DNA of 64,000 bases from Bursaphelenchus xylophilus. Taxonomy: Eukaryota; Nematoda; Chromadorea; Rhabditida; Aphelenchoididae. This document shows positions 34,099-43,592 of the stretch, piece by piece. A program made the position numbers and the translations under genes. The stretch's first letter is position 1; every line of letters starts with the position of its first letter. The notes below the pieces were generated by a model that did no database searches, was not told the DNA's origin, and saw only the letters and a program-made list of their open reading frames with translations. The stretch is taken from contig CAJFCV020000004.1 in the NCBI GenBank assembly GCA_904066235.2, positions 806,001-870,000 on the forward strand, in the 5' to 3' direction.

Positions 34099-34164
34099 CT
34101 GCGGTTTACTGACGTCAGTTTATTTTTGCAAATTCAAAATCTACACAACACACAGAAGCTCTCT

Positions 34165-34344
34165 CTAACGGTGCCGGCGGCCGGCCGCACCGGACGCGCC
34201 CATGGAGGCCTTGTTGTTCGCGCCCATGTCGCCCTCGGCTCCCTTGTTCGCAGCGCCATGGCTACTGCTCTGCTGCTTTGTCTGGCCGTGCGCCAGGGCC
34301 ACAAGAATGGCGAGGAAGATAGTTAGGAACACAGTCAATCTCAT
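34165..34344 (-). CDS. Small secreted Ala/Gly-rich protein (59 residues)
   Basis: A single exon, ATG at 34344, stop at 34165. MRLTVFLTIFLAILVALAHG is a signal peptide. The mature part QTKQQSSSHGAANKGAEGD, MGANNKASMGASGAAG ends in basic RRHR. A TATTTAAA box lies at 34408-34415, a spacing similar to the neighbouring secreted-protein genes. It sits in the same strand and cluster as seven other small secreted proteins. Function unknown; an antimicrobial or matrix peptide is possible. Confidence 0.7.
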   Translation of the reverse strand: MRLTVFLTIFLAILVALAHGQTKQQSSSHGAANKGAEGDMGANNKASMGASGAAGRRHR

Positions 34345-34689
34345 GTCTACTCGGTTAGCTTAGCGTTTAGAACAATACTGTTCTGGGGTTGCCTTGGGGC
34401 AGGCGTGTTTAAATAGTTGCCTCCGAACGGCGCGAGATTGTAAAAGGGGGCGGAAAAGTTTGTGTTGATTGTGAAAAACAAACAATTAGAAGATATTACA
34501 ATGTAAAGCAGTTTGTATTTTCAAAAACAGTAACAAAAAAGAGTAAAGGTTTTGCAATCAGCATCATTCGGTAAATTCGAGCGAAAATCTCTTGGGTTAA
34601 AGTTCAATACAAAGTAAAGGATGCAAAAACAGGGCATTTACAAGGTCACAATGAGTGTAAAGCACGACCGACATAATTCCTCATGGTGA

Positions 34690-35031
34690 TTTACCATGTT
34701 TTCCACATTGACACCGACTGTTACGAAAACATGTTTTATCGTATAAAATGTCACTTCGGTACAAAATTAAAGAGCATTTACAATTGATTTCTAAAATACG
34801 ATCCAAATAGTTTGTCATGTTTATTTTACCATGTATTCCACATTTTACATCAAATTTTGGAAAACATTTTTCATCGTATAAAATGTCACTTTGATAAAAA
34901 GTGGTCACATTGATAACTTCGTTGTAAAATACGAGTCACTGGGTCTTGTCTTGTTTATTTACCATGTATTCCACATTTTACATTGAATTCTGGAAAAGCA
35001 TGTTTCATCGTATAAAATGCCACTTTGATAA
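34690..35031. repeat. Three ~135-base tandem units
   Basis: Each unit has TTTACCATGT(A/T)TTCCACATT, then GGAAAACATGTTTCATCGTA, then TAAAATGTCACTT, at about 34690, 34826 and 34961. A single inverted relative lies at about 37176-37250. The TCGTATAAAATG core links them to the hairpin family. Confidence 0.7.
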
Positions 35032-36023
35032 AAAAAATGCTCAATTCTATAATTTCGCTGTAGAATATGCCTTTAAGGAACCTTTCTTGTTGTAAAATAC
35101 GCCTTTGTTGTTATTGGAATCCTTATATTTTTATTATGTTGTTGTGACAAGTTTGGAGTTGTAAAAAAGTATGACTTTAAAATTTCCTCGAGGTCAGTCC
35201 CGCCTACTTCCAATGATGTAATTGGCTATGGAATTGCATTGTCCATTGTTATTTGAAGAACTGTTATTACGTAAATACTTTATTGTTGCAGAGAGAGTCA
35301 AAGTCCGTCAAGCCCTAGGATTGCAGCAGATCCCCTTTAAACCGCACGTCGGGCATGAGCCACGTATATCAAGTGCTCAGAAGTTTAGTTTGCGCTTTAC
35401 AAGGCGGCCGGGATATTCAAGCCGACGAAATGGAGCGCAAAACCCGGGGCGCGGCCAGAGAAAAACTCTTTTGCCCATGTAAGAGGGAAGAAATATGACC
35501 GATTTTGCGGCTTTGAAAAACACGTTAAATTTGCATTCTTGTGCTTTTTTTCTCATGTCCTTTCTGTTTCTATCCTATTTTTTCAAAGAAAAAGTTAAGA
35601 AAGGTTTTGCTCTGGAACAACGGGTGCGATCTTCCTTCTTCACTTTTACATAATATCATTGCCTTTTCCGTTTACTTGTTTGTTGTGAAAATATTAATTA
35701 CTCTGTATGGTAAGTATAAAACCTTTCCAAAATTCGCAAAAGGTGCCGCATTTTTATCAGCTTTTTACCGAACAAATCTTGTTTGTTTCTACAAAACGCG
35801 AGATGAGAATTTCACACCTCCTCTAAAAAACGCCGTTTAGACAGGAAAACTAAATAAACTTATTACAAGACAAGTTCTCTCAATATCAGTTGAGCTCAAA
35901 ACTTCCATTGTTAGGAATCAAAAACATATGTATATCGCGTATTTTACAATTTTATTGACTTCTAGGTTAATACAATACAGTAGTATAACATAAATCAGGT
36001 TACACAAGTGCAGATTCCAATCT
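35032..36023. other. Intergenic, about 1 kb, nothing recognised
   Basis: I see no splice chain, secreted-protein signal or repeat family of note, except AT-rich sequence. Confidence 0.4.
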
Positions 36024-36242
36024 TCATCCTGCAATGCCCACGTTGCTCGTCTCCGACGCGCTTGAGGCGCCAGCGACGCCAAGGCCAGCGCTCGTTCCTG
36101 TTCTGGCGTTCCCGAGGCCGCCGCCGGCCACCGGGCTGCCCAACCCGGCTTCAGAAGCCTGACTCTGTTGTTCTTGCAAGAGCTGCGCCAGCGCCGGCGC
36201 AATGATGAGGAAGAAGAAAACGAAGAATATAAAAATTTTCAT
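36024..36242 (-). CDS. Small secreted Gly/Ala/Ser-rich protein (72 residues)
   Basis: The ATG at 36242 opens MKIFIFFVFFFLIIAPALA, a signal peptide; an earlier in-frame TTG is not used. The mature part is QLLQEQQSQASEAGLGSPV, AGGGLGNARTGTSAGLGVAG and ASSASETSNVGIAG. The upstream region (TATATAAA at 36279-36286 and a GTAAACA/E-box block at 36348-36376) is shared with the genes at 37535 and 39738, although the protein has diverged from them. Probably an older paralogue. Confidence 0.75.
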   Translation of the reverse strand: MKIFIFFVFFFLIIAPALAQLLQEQQSQASEAGLGSPVAGGGLGNARTGTSAGLGVAGASSASETSNVGIAG

Positions 36243-36278
36243 TCTCAATTCTGTGTTGATTTTTCATTTCTGCAATGG

Positions 36279-36376
36279 TTTATATAGCAGCAGGAGTGGG
36301 ATGTCAACAAGTTTTTCGATGCAAAAGATGAAATATTTGTGAAGGTTCGCGGTAAACAGATGGCAGGTTTTGAAAT
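36279..36376 (-). promoter_or_regulatory. Promoter region with TATA box and GTAAACAGATGGCAG block
   Basis: TTTATATA (36279-36286) and, farther upstream, GCGGTAAACAGATGGCAGGT. Read on the coding strand this gives CATCTG (E-box type) followed by TGTTTAC (forkhead type). The same pair is at 37840-37871 and 40052-40083. Confidence 0.55.
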
Positions 36377-36599
36377 AACAGTGGACTTGCAAGTTCCGAT
36401 TTTCAACTACCAAAATCTGACAAAAGAACCGCATCGTGCAAGACATGACTCGTGTCAAATTGAACACCCAAGAGAAAAGGGCGCTACGACTTTTCGGGTC
36501 AGTGACAATACTACGGATTTCCATATGCATTCGGATAGTACAAGGTTTGAAAGCGACTGAAAACCAGGGTCGAGGGTCAGTGGTTGCCCACAACAGAAG

Positions 36600-36920
36600 T
36601 GGTCTTATTGCAAGTCCTCCAACAATCCGCAGAGCGTCCGCTGACCTACCAACGGACATATTGCAAGCCTTATATCTACTCACATTAGTAATGTCAAGAT
36701 AAAAGTTACGGATCTTCGTTTTTTGCCGCAAATTTTGGTCTTTTATATGTTACAGTAACTCATGATAAAAAAAACTAACGTTAGTAATATAGTTAAAATT
36801 AGAAAAGGTGGACATATTGCAAGTCTTCGCCAAGTCTCCGCCGAGCCTTCGCCGAGCATCCGCCGACCGTCCAACGGGCTTTCCAGGCCTTGTAGTCACT
36901 TCATACAACCTTTTTTGGGT
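36600..36920 (+). repeat. Two CCGCCGAG-type repeat copies
   Basis: A diverged copy at about 36600-36660 (TATTGCAAGTCCTCCAACAA, CGCAGAGCGTCCGCTGACC) and a good copy at 36821-36920 (CGCCAAGTCTCCGCCGAGCC, TTCGCCGAGCATCCGCCGAC). Both are preceded by CATATTGCAAG/TCTTATTGCAAG. Confidence 0.6.
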
Positions 36921-37534
36921 GTCCACTTGCCATACGTCCCTATGAAAAAGTCTCGTAGATCGGTTGTGTCCCAAAAGTACAGAATGCAATGTAACGGAAT
37001 GCTCAGCGAAGGACTGATAGTTGTTTTATTGTTTACAATCAACGAAAAGCGTCAAGGTCAGATCGACAACAACATTTTGCACATCACTTTTCAGTTTGTG
37101 TTAAAATCATATAAAAAGAAGAAAAGAAAATTTGCCCCAAATTCTGTGGCACTCTAAGGAAAAGGATTTTTATCAAAGTGAAATTCTATACGATGAAATA
37201 TGCTTCCCAAAATTCAATGTAAAGTGTGGAATACATGATAAAATAAACGTGACAGAAACTATATGTGGCTCGTACTAATTCTCAGGACGGTTTTCGCCAA
37301 GTAGTATCACAAATTGCAATGCAAATTGTCCGCCAAAATCGCAATTTTTTGGTCGGAACTATGATTTTTTCCTCTGTTTTATAGATTAATTAATATTTTA
37401 TGAAATATTACCTATCCAGATCGTATTTTACAACTAAATTTACTTCCACGATTCACAACACAGCTATTATATAAATATTATATAGTCCAGTGACGCCATA
37501 GATACAGACTCCAATCCCAATCTAGAAAAGCCTC

Positions 37535-37735
37535 TCATCCTTCGCTGCCGGTCCAGCCGTTGCCGGTTTGGGCGGTGTTTGCAGAGGCAGCGGCGGCGTT
37601 TGCTGCTGCTTGACCTCCGCCGTTATTCCAATTAGCAAATGGGTTGGCTTGGCCTTGCTGCTGATAGCCGCCCCACTGCGCCACAGCCAGCACGGTGACC
37701 AGGCCGAAGAAGACGAAGAGTAGCAAAAGTTTCAT
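37535..37735 (-). CDS. Small secreted Gln/Asn/Gly/Ala-rich protein (66 residues), tandem paralogue
   Basis: The ATG at 37735 opens MKLLLLFVFFGLVTVLAVA, a signal peptide. The mature protein starts QWGGYQQQGQANPFANWNN and continues with an Ala-rich run (GGGQAAANAAAASANTAQT) to GNGWTGSEG. It is a close paralogue of the gene at 39738-39944: shared MKLLLL-VLFG leader, QWGGYQQQG, NPF and AQTGN motifs. The flanking DNA on both sides is also duplicated. A CTATAAAAG box lies at 37772-37780. The AQWG mature start resembles nematode NLP/CNC-type peptides, but that is a weak resemblance. Confidence 0.8.
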   Translation of the reverse strand: MKLLLLFVFFGLVTVLAVAQWGGYQQQGQANPFANWNNGGGQAAANAAAASANTAQTGNGWTGSEG

Positions 37736-37771
37736 TCTCAATTTTGGGTTCAATCTTCACTCATACGATGA

Positions 37772-37871
37772 CTTTTATAGTGCATGGAATGGGATTGTAA
37801 ACAGGTCGTTCAGCGGACAAACACCAAACATTCGTGAAAGTCCGCAGTAAACAAATGGCGGATTGGGAAAT
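37772..37871 (-). promoter_or_regulatory. Promoter region with TATA box and two GTAAACA motifs
   Basis: CTTTTATAG (37772-37780), GTAAACAGGTCGT (37796-37808) and GCAGTAAACAAATGGCGGAT (37843-37862). The same three elements occur at equal spacing upstream of the gene at 39738-39944. Confidence 0.55.
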
Positions 37872-38367
37872 ACGAACGTCCGAAACGAGATTTCGGACGT
37901 TGAGTAATTACGAAAAATCGTCGCAAAAAAGTGTTATCGTGCAAATGACTCTAGAACCAAGAGAGAAGCAACTCTGTCTTCAAGGTGGTTTTTCGTCATC
38001 AATTGCGGCTTGCAAAATGAAATCTTTCTTGATTGTTTCTTCACAATTTTGGCAAGCACCTAGTCTCCATTTACAAAACTGACCGTTCTTGAGCCAATTG
38101 AACTTGCAGGAGAAGTGCTAAAAAGCAAAAAAGTCTTGACATGTCTGCACAGTGCGACGTCACGAGAAGCGCTTCTCACACGGCGACCAGAGAGTGCCAC
38201 GACTACGGAGCCGGCTCTTGGCTCCGTGTCCGATTCCACCTTCGGATAGAAAAGAAATCCAACGAGATGGCTAGTGGTCTTGCGGTGGTTTCCTCAATCG
38301 ATTACCTTGCGCAACTGCTTCTACCTGAAAATACTCGGCCTTCCACGCGGAAGGTTGCGAATGTGGA

Positions 38368-38719
38368 TGTCGGGTAATCGAAAGATATCGTTCCCCTGAA
38401 CACGAGAATAAAGTAATCAACTCGAATAAATGATTTATCAAGAGATTAACAAATACAATAAAACTAGTAGTAAAACGCAATTACTCAACACCAACAATAA
38501 CTTCAATAATACTCCAACACTTCAATATAACAACGCGCTTCTACAACAACACGACTTCGCTTCACAACAACACGGCTGATCAAAGTATGGGATAAAACCT
38601 CAGACAAGGTTCGGGATCTTTCCATCGAACATTCTCGAACATCGGGGAAAAACAGCTGGGGAAAACAGTTGACACAGGGGACATCTCCCTCTCTCCATAA
38701 ATTCCATCGAGTTGACACA
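38368..38719 (-). mobile_element. Solo LTR-like element
   Basis: On the minus strand it runs from TGTGTCAACTCGATGG to ATTACCCGACA, about 350 bases, TG...CA. GTGGA lies directly outside the left end (38363-38367) and 2 bases outside the right end (38722-38726), a possible 5-base target duplication with small loss. No internal coding region accompanies it. Confidence 0.45.
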
Positions 38720-39168
38720 TCGTGGACCGGCTCAGAGCCGGGAGCTAGAGCTGGAGTCGGAGATTTTGCGTCCGGCTCCCGAGCCCAAAGTCGGAGCCAG
38801 GCTTCTCAGCGTTCAGAAAGGTTAAAATTTCGTGATCTTGTTGAACCAATTGCTTGAAAAACACTGGGAAGGATGTGTTGCGTACTTACAAATTGGCTCA
38901 AAAACGTTTTTTTGCACGGGAGCCGGAGCCGAAACTTTACCCGTGGCAATCGCTGGCGGCGATCGGTATTATCAGTCGAATTATCAAATCTTTGCCATGA
39001 CGTTTTGGGCAGAGTTTTCCGAGCTTTCCGGAAGTGGTGAAAATTTTTTTAAAATACGTAGATTTCGTTGATGTTGATCTTTATCTTCACATATAGTTTT
39101 ACATACAGATATCACCAAAATTTGATATTCTTTCACAAGAGAGTAGTTCAAGTGCGACGCACGTCAAA
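38720..39168. other. Intergenic, about 450 bases
   Basis: CCGGCTCAGAGCCGGGAGCT at 38728 and GGAGCCGGCTCTTGGCTCCG at about 38204 are GC-rich dyads on either side of the LTR. Nothing else is recognised. Confidence 0.35.
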
Positions 39169-39385
39169 CTGAGATAAGCTAAAACGGTCCGGTGAATGGA
39201 TTGGCAATTTGCCAAAAAAAAAGAGATAAAAAACGTTTCACCGAGGAAGAAATGGGGAATTTTTGTGGCGAGAGAGTACGCTTTTGCATGTCTTTTTTCT
39301 CTCTTTCTCTGCGAAATCAAGACGAAGTGTAAAAAACCGATAGCGAAGGGTCTAACCCGGTCACCGGACTCCTCAGTTTGACGTG
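39169..39385. mobile_element. MITE with TIR GCACGTCAAACTGAG, copy 3
   Basis: GCACGTCAAACTGAGATAAG at the left; ACTCCTCAGTTTGACGTG at the right. It is nearly the same as copy 2 at 26811-27033 across its length (CGGTGAATGGATTGGCAATT ... ACGAAGTGTAAAAAACCGAT). Confidence 0.8.
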
Positions 39386-39394
39386 TGACGTTCA

Positions 39395-39551
39395 GTGGTT
39401 CGGTTAGCCGAGTGGATAAAGCATCCGCTTGATATTCTCAGCCAAGTCTCCGCCGAGCCTTCGCCGAGCGTCCGCCGAACATCCAACGGCTTTGCAAGGC
39501 CTCGCAGGCACTTCCTACCATCTTTTTTTGGGTCTTCACCTGCCCTACATT
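39395..39551 (+). repeat. CCGCCGAG-type repeat joined to a tRNA-like A-box head
   Basis: GGTTAGCCGAGTGGATAAAG (about 39400) matches the D-arm/A-box of serine- or leucine-type tRNAs. It runs into CCAAGTCTCCGCCGAGCCTT and CCAACGGCTTTGCAAGGCCT. This arrangement suggests a SINE-like unit, but the other copies of the body lack this head. Confidence 0.45.
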
Positions 39552-39737
39552 TCTCTGTTGACCCGAACCGTCGTCGACCCAAAAAGCTGTGAACCGATTA
39601 ATCATTCCTTATTAGGAAGGAGACAAATAACGAGTCGTATTTTATAATTTAATTTTCATCAATCTTTCACAACACATCTACTATATAAAATGGCATGACA
39701 TCAGTACAGACTCCGCAACCAATCTCGGCCAGCCCAC

Positions 39738-39944
39738 TCATCCTTCGCCGCCGGTGTAGCTGTTGCCGGTCTGGGCGGCATTCGCGGCGCCGGAGCTGGC
39801 TCCTCCACCTCCTCCGCCACCGCCGACGTTGTTCCAAAAGTCGACGAATGGGTTGTAGTTGCCCTGCTGCTGATAGCCGCCCCACTGTGCCACCACCAGC
39901 GTGCCGAGCAGGCCGAACAAGACGCAGAGAAGCAGAAGTTTCAT
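39738..39944 (-). CDS. Small secreted Gly/Gln/Asn-rich protein (68 residues), tandem paralogue
   Basis: The ATG at 39944 opens MKLLLLCVLFGLLGTLVVA, a signal peptide. The mature part is QWGGYQQQGNYNPFVDFWN, NVGGGGGGGGASSGAAN, AAQTGNSYTGGEG. It pairs with the gene at 37535-37735 about 2.2 kb away on the same strand. The glycine run replaces the alanine run of its partner, as expected when a low-complexity segment drifts. A TATATAAG box lies at about 39983-39990. Function unknown; likely secreted to a body surface or pharynx lumen. Confidence 0.8.
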   Translation of the reverse strand: MKLLLLCVLFGLLGTLVVAQWGGYQQQGNYNPFVDFWNNVGGGGGGGGASSGAANAAQTGNSYTGGEG

Positions 39945-39982
39945 TCCCAATTCCGGGTTGACCCCCTTCACTTATGCGCTGA

Positions 39983-40083
39983 CTTATATACCGAAAAGAA
40001 TGGTAATGTAAACAGGTCGTAAGCGGCCAAAAACCAACTTATCTTGCAAGGGTGTGCAGTAAACAGATGGCAGATTGCGAAAT
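39983..40083 (-). promoter_or_regulatory. Promoter region with TATA box and two GTAAACA motifs
   Basis: CTTATATA (39983-39990), GTAAACAGGTCGT (40013-40025) and GTGCAGTAAACAGATGGCAG (40054-40073), in the same order and spacing as upstream of the gene at 37535-37735. Similarity continues to about 40330, matching about 38120. Confidence 0.55.
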
Positions 40084-40359
40084 CGCGGCCCCATTTCGGA
40101 CGCTGATTGTTTTAATTACAAAAAATCTTTTAAAAAAGTGTTGTTACTGCAAATGACTCATGGAATTTGAAGAAACAAGAGAGAAGAAAGTCTCAAAGTG
40201 TATTTTTCGTCGCAAATAGTGGCGCGAGAAATCTTTTTCGGCCGTTTCTTCATCAACTTGACGAATCTATTTTGGAAAAACTGACCGTTTTCGGGCAAAT
40301 TGAACTTGCAGAAGAAGTACTAAGCGGGCCAAAAAGTGTTGATATGTCTGCCGCCGCGG

Positions 40360-41065
40360 AAAAAGCTTGTCGCACGACTAGCTATACGTGCTAGTCGTAC
40401 CAGAAAGTACGTAGATTTTTGTCGGCCTTTCCCTGTTACCCGCGCGGCGCGATCCTTTTCGAAGCATTTTGCACGGTGCAATTTCGAAAAATTTGCGCCG
40501 GCTGACACGGGAAGTACCCCAAGTGCGACGCTCAGATTTTCTTTAAATTTTGCATAAACGTCGGGCATCAACTAAATATCAATTCCTGAAAGTTTTAGCT
40601 CGCGCTTTTCAAGCGCCACCGAGATATTGAACGATCGAGAGTACGCCCAACGCGGAGAGCGGTCACAGAGAAAAACGCTTTTTGGCCATAAGCAGTTTCG
40701 TGAGGAAAAAATTGATTTTTTGTGGAAAGATTACCCTTTACGGTAGAAATCGGTATGCAACTTTTTGTGCCGAAATTCGGCAAAAAGTCCTAAATTTTCG
40801 CCGACTTTCGATCTAAAAATCTCGGTTGTTTCTGCAAAGCGCGAGTTAGGATTCTCGCATATATTTTAGAAAAAATTATTCTAAATCTGTGCCAAGTTTC
40901 ATCAAAATCTGAGCGTCGCACTTGGGGTACCTCCCCTGTGAGTTGAGAAAAGCTCGCTGCGATATAGCACTTGCACGGTGCAAAAGATCGAATGCACCCC
41001 GAACAAAGGGAATTTTGTGCACAGTGCGGCCCACAACAAAAAATCTACTCACTTTCTGCAACGAC
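40360..41065. repeat. GCACNGTGC-bearing repeat unit, interrupted
   Basis: GCATTTTGCACGGTGCAATT, TTGCGCCGGCT, GTTGAGAAAAGCTCGC and TGTGCACAGTGCGGCCCACA occur in the order seen uninterrupted at about 51190-51375. The 435 bases from 40506 are a later insertion. A perfect stem ACGACTAGC...GCTAGTCGT lies at about 40375-40399. Confidence 0.65.
40506..40938. mobile_element. PIF/Harbinger-like MITE with TGA target duplication
   Basis: The left end CACGGGAAGTACCCCAAGTG continues CGACGCTCAG. The reverse of the right end reads CAGGGGAGGTACCCCAAGTG, then CGACGCTCAG. TGA is present at 40503-40505 and again at 40939-40941. A 3-base TNA duplication fits PIF/Harbinger elements. The interior contains ACGCGGAGAGCGGTCACAGA and TTTTTGGCCATAAGCAG, shared with all relatives in the window. 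Confidence 0.7.
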
Positions 41066-42192
41066 TAGCAATATCAGTCTGTCGGGAAAATAATGTGGAT
41101 ACTTCATAGTTTCGACATTTGAAGCGGCCCGCATCGGACGTTTCACTTGGAATATTATCATCAGACTTTTGGTTGTTCGGGCGGACGGCCATTGTTCGCC
41201 GTCCTCACCTCTTTCTATTGTGTGATTTGCCCTTTTGTTGACGTATTTGACGTAAATACCTCAGTAATTTATCTTGTCATTCCTTTATTGGATTTTATAC
41301 TTCTTTTATATACTTCTTAGAGACCTTTGCCCCCATTGATGGTATAAAAGGCTCTATGTCGCATCGATCGTCGCTGAGAAATATACAGAGTGCTCATAAT
41401 TTTTCCAACAGAATGATATTTATTATAAATCTATGACGTATGTTCCGTTTTTTTTATTTGATTTCGAAACAAACAAAAAAAGTGATGTATGCAATGTTGT
41501 CGCTGAATTTGACCTTGATGTGTTTCGTTGATTGTAAAAATAAAACAATTACCCATCAGTTCGCTCGGTTTTTATTTGGAGAATGAGAATTCCGCTGATT
41601 TACAGCTGAAATGAGGTCAACTGAAGCTCAAAATCAATGATGAAAAGGCCAACAATGTAGGTAAAGGTTTGTGCAGTTGTCAAAATGTTATAAAAGTTGC
41701 TGAATAAACAGTTGAAACGGCTCTTTTTTGAATGAATTGCAGAAAAAAAGCAATCAAAACAAAAGGATTTTAAATTTCAAAGGGATGGATTTTCATTTGA
41801 CTGAAGCCTGCAAATCGTTGCAAGTTCTGCTTGGCTGAAGGCAGTTTGGCTTATTGCCCTCTACCGACATTCCTTTGCTCAATTGAATTGGTCGAATCTG
41901 CGGTAAAAATGGAAGAATAAAAGGCTGGGTCGGTGGTAGCGTCTAATTGTAAGGTCTACATGGGAATTGCTCCACATCTTACACTTGACATTTTATAATT
42001 ATTTTTATTGTATAGTAGAGCAATGTTTCCGCAAAAAAATCAATTTGTTCCGCGGGAAACTGGCTAAGGTACGGCCAAAAAGTGTTTTTCTCTGACCGCT
42101 CTCCGCGTGCTCTTTTCGGCTGCAAAAATTGTTGAAAAAAATTGTATAAAGATAACGAACCCTTTGAAAATGTATTTACTGTGTATTGTCCA
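41066..42192. other. Intergenic, 1.1 kb, MITE fragments
   Basis: A mariner-type MITE end lies at 41072-41095 (TATCAGTCTGTCGGGAAAAT) and a PIF/Harbinger-like MITE fragment at about 42015-42115. I see no gene. Confidence 0.4.
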
Positions 42193-42437
42193 CTGGCGGA
42201 CCTGATCCAATGGCAGGAAACGTGGCACTTTGTATCCGGGAAGGTTCAAAAGAGTAGCAAAATGCCCTCTTTTCCAATCGAAAAAACGCCGATTTTAAAA
42301 GCGCGTCCGATCTTTTTTGTAAGGGAGCCCTTCAAAACGGAGTTTTTTAGTTGGAAGGGGAGGCATTTTGAAGTATTTTTGATACTTCCCGGATGCAAAA
42401 TGATAGGGTTTTTGCCACTAGATCAGGTCCGCGATTG
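42193..42437. mobile_element. CCAGTGGCA-family MITE, complete copy
   Basis: CACTGGCGGACCTGATCCAA at the left and GATCAGGTCCGCGATTG at the right give GCGGACCTGATC at both ends. The arms continue through TTGTATCCGGGAAGGTTCAA / TTGATACTTCCCGGATGCAA. Confidence 0.8.
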
Positions 42438-43239
42438 TAACTAATCTACTGGCCTAGGCAATTTGCCATATTTTTGATGCAAAATGGGACGTTTCTTGTC
42501 GCTGGAAACTTACCATTGGCAAGTACGTCGCTGTCAAAAATTTTTACTTTTTACTCCTGAACTATGAAAGACCTATTGGGCGCAAGTTGAAGGAAAAATT
42601 GTTAAATGGGGACAGGCCAAAAGTGCTTTTCTCTGACCGCTCTCCGCGTTTTTCGTATTCTCTCGGTCCCAAAGACTGTTGAATATCTCGGCTGTGCTTG
42701 CAAAGCGCGAGCTAAAACTTTCAGAATTTGATATGTGACCCATGTCCGAGATGTGTGCAAAATTTAAAGTAAATCTGAGCGTCGTACATTATACACTTCA
42801 AGTTTCAAGTTTTTTGCAGTCTCAAGCCGTAGAGCCTCAAATTTCATAACAAAATTACCTCCGTTCAACCGCTTAGGTCCCTTTTCCCCACTGTTTTCCT
42901 CACTCAGTTTCACTGTAATCAAATGCCCGTCCATTTAATCAAACGTTTACTTCGTTTCCCCTCAAGCCAAACCAATGAAATGGTGTTTGCCTTGAGGGCA
43001 TGAAAATATTTTTGAGTTCCTTTCGACTTCTCCGCGCCTTTTCCGAACCTCATTCCTATATTAGTGTCGAATGGGGCTGGTCACGGAAACTTTTTATATG
43101 CCTTATTGCCGTAACATGCTATACATAACATATAACATGTATGCATCGGTTCTCGAAGGCGGATGTTTTCGCATTTTCTCGGAGAATTCGACTTATTCGA
43201 GGGGGATAGTTAAGTCTAATAAATTTTGAAAATTTAAAT
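42438..43239. repeat. PIF/Harbinger-like MITE fragment and AT-rich flank
   Basis: About 42590-42795 carries CGCTCTCCGCGTTTTTCGTA, CTCGGCTGTGCTTGCAAAGC and AATCTGAGCGTCGTAC, the reverse orientation of 17804-18236. The remainder to 43239 is unremarkable. Confidence 0.5.
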
Positions 43240-43592
43240 TTCACACTGTGAAAAGCAAAATTTCTTATGCACCGTGCAATAAAATCGACAAAATGTGGGC
43301 ACCGTGCGATAAAAATTTCCAAAATTTATGTTTTCCACTGTGAGAAATGAAATTTTTTTTGCACCGTGCAATCCAAATTTTTGGTTTTTTGCACTGTGCG
43401 AATATTTAGGAAAAATTTTCCGCACTGTGCAGTCCAAGAAATAAACACAAATCAGCTGCACCGTGCAAAAAAATCGAGAAAATGTCTGCACAGTGCGACT
43501 AAAATCATCAAAATTTATTTTTGCACTGTGCAAACCAAATTTTCTCCCGCACTGTGCGAACAATATTTTTGGTTTTTGCACTGTGCGAAAAA
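43240..43592. repeat. GCACNGTGC array
   Basis: About a dozen copies (GCACCGTGCAATAAAATCGA, TTGCACTGTGCGAATATTTA, CTGCACAGTGCGACTAAAAT). The spacer TGCGAATATTTAGAA recurs in the arrays at 48735 and 54540, so these arrays share a common unit. Confidence 0.85.
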
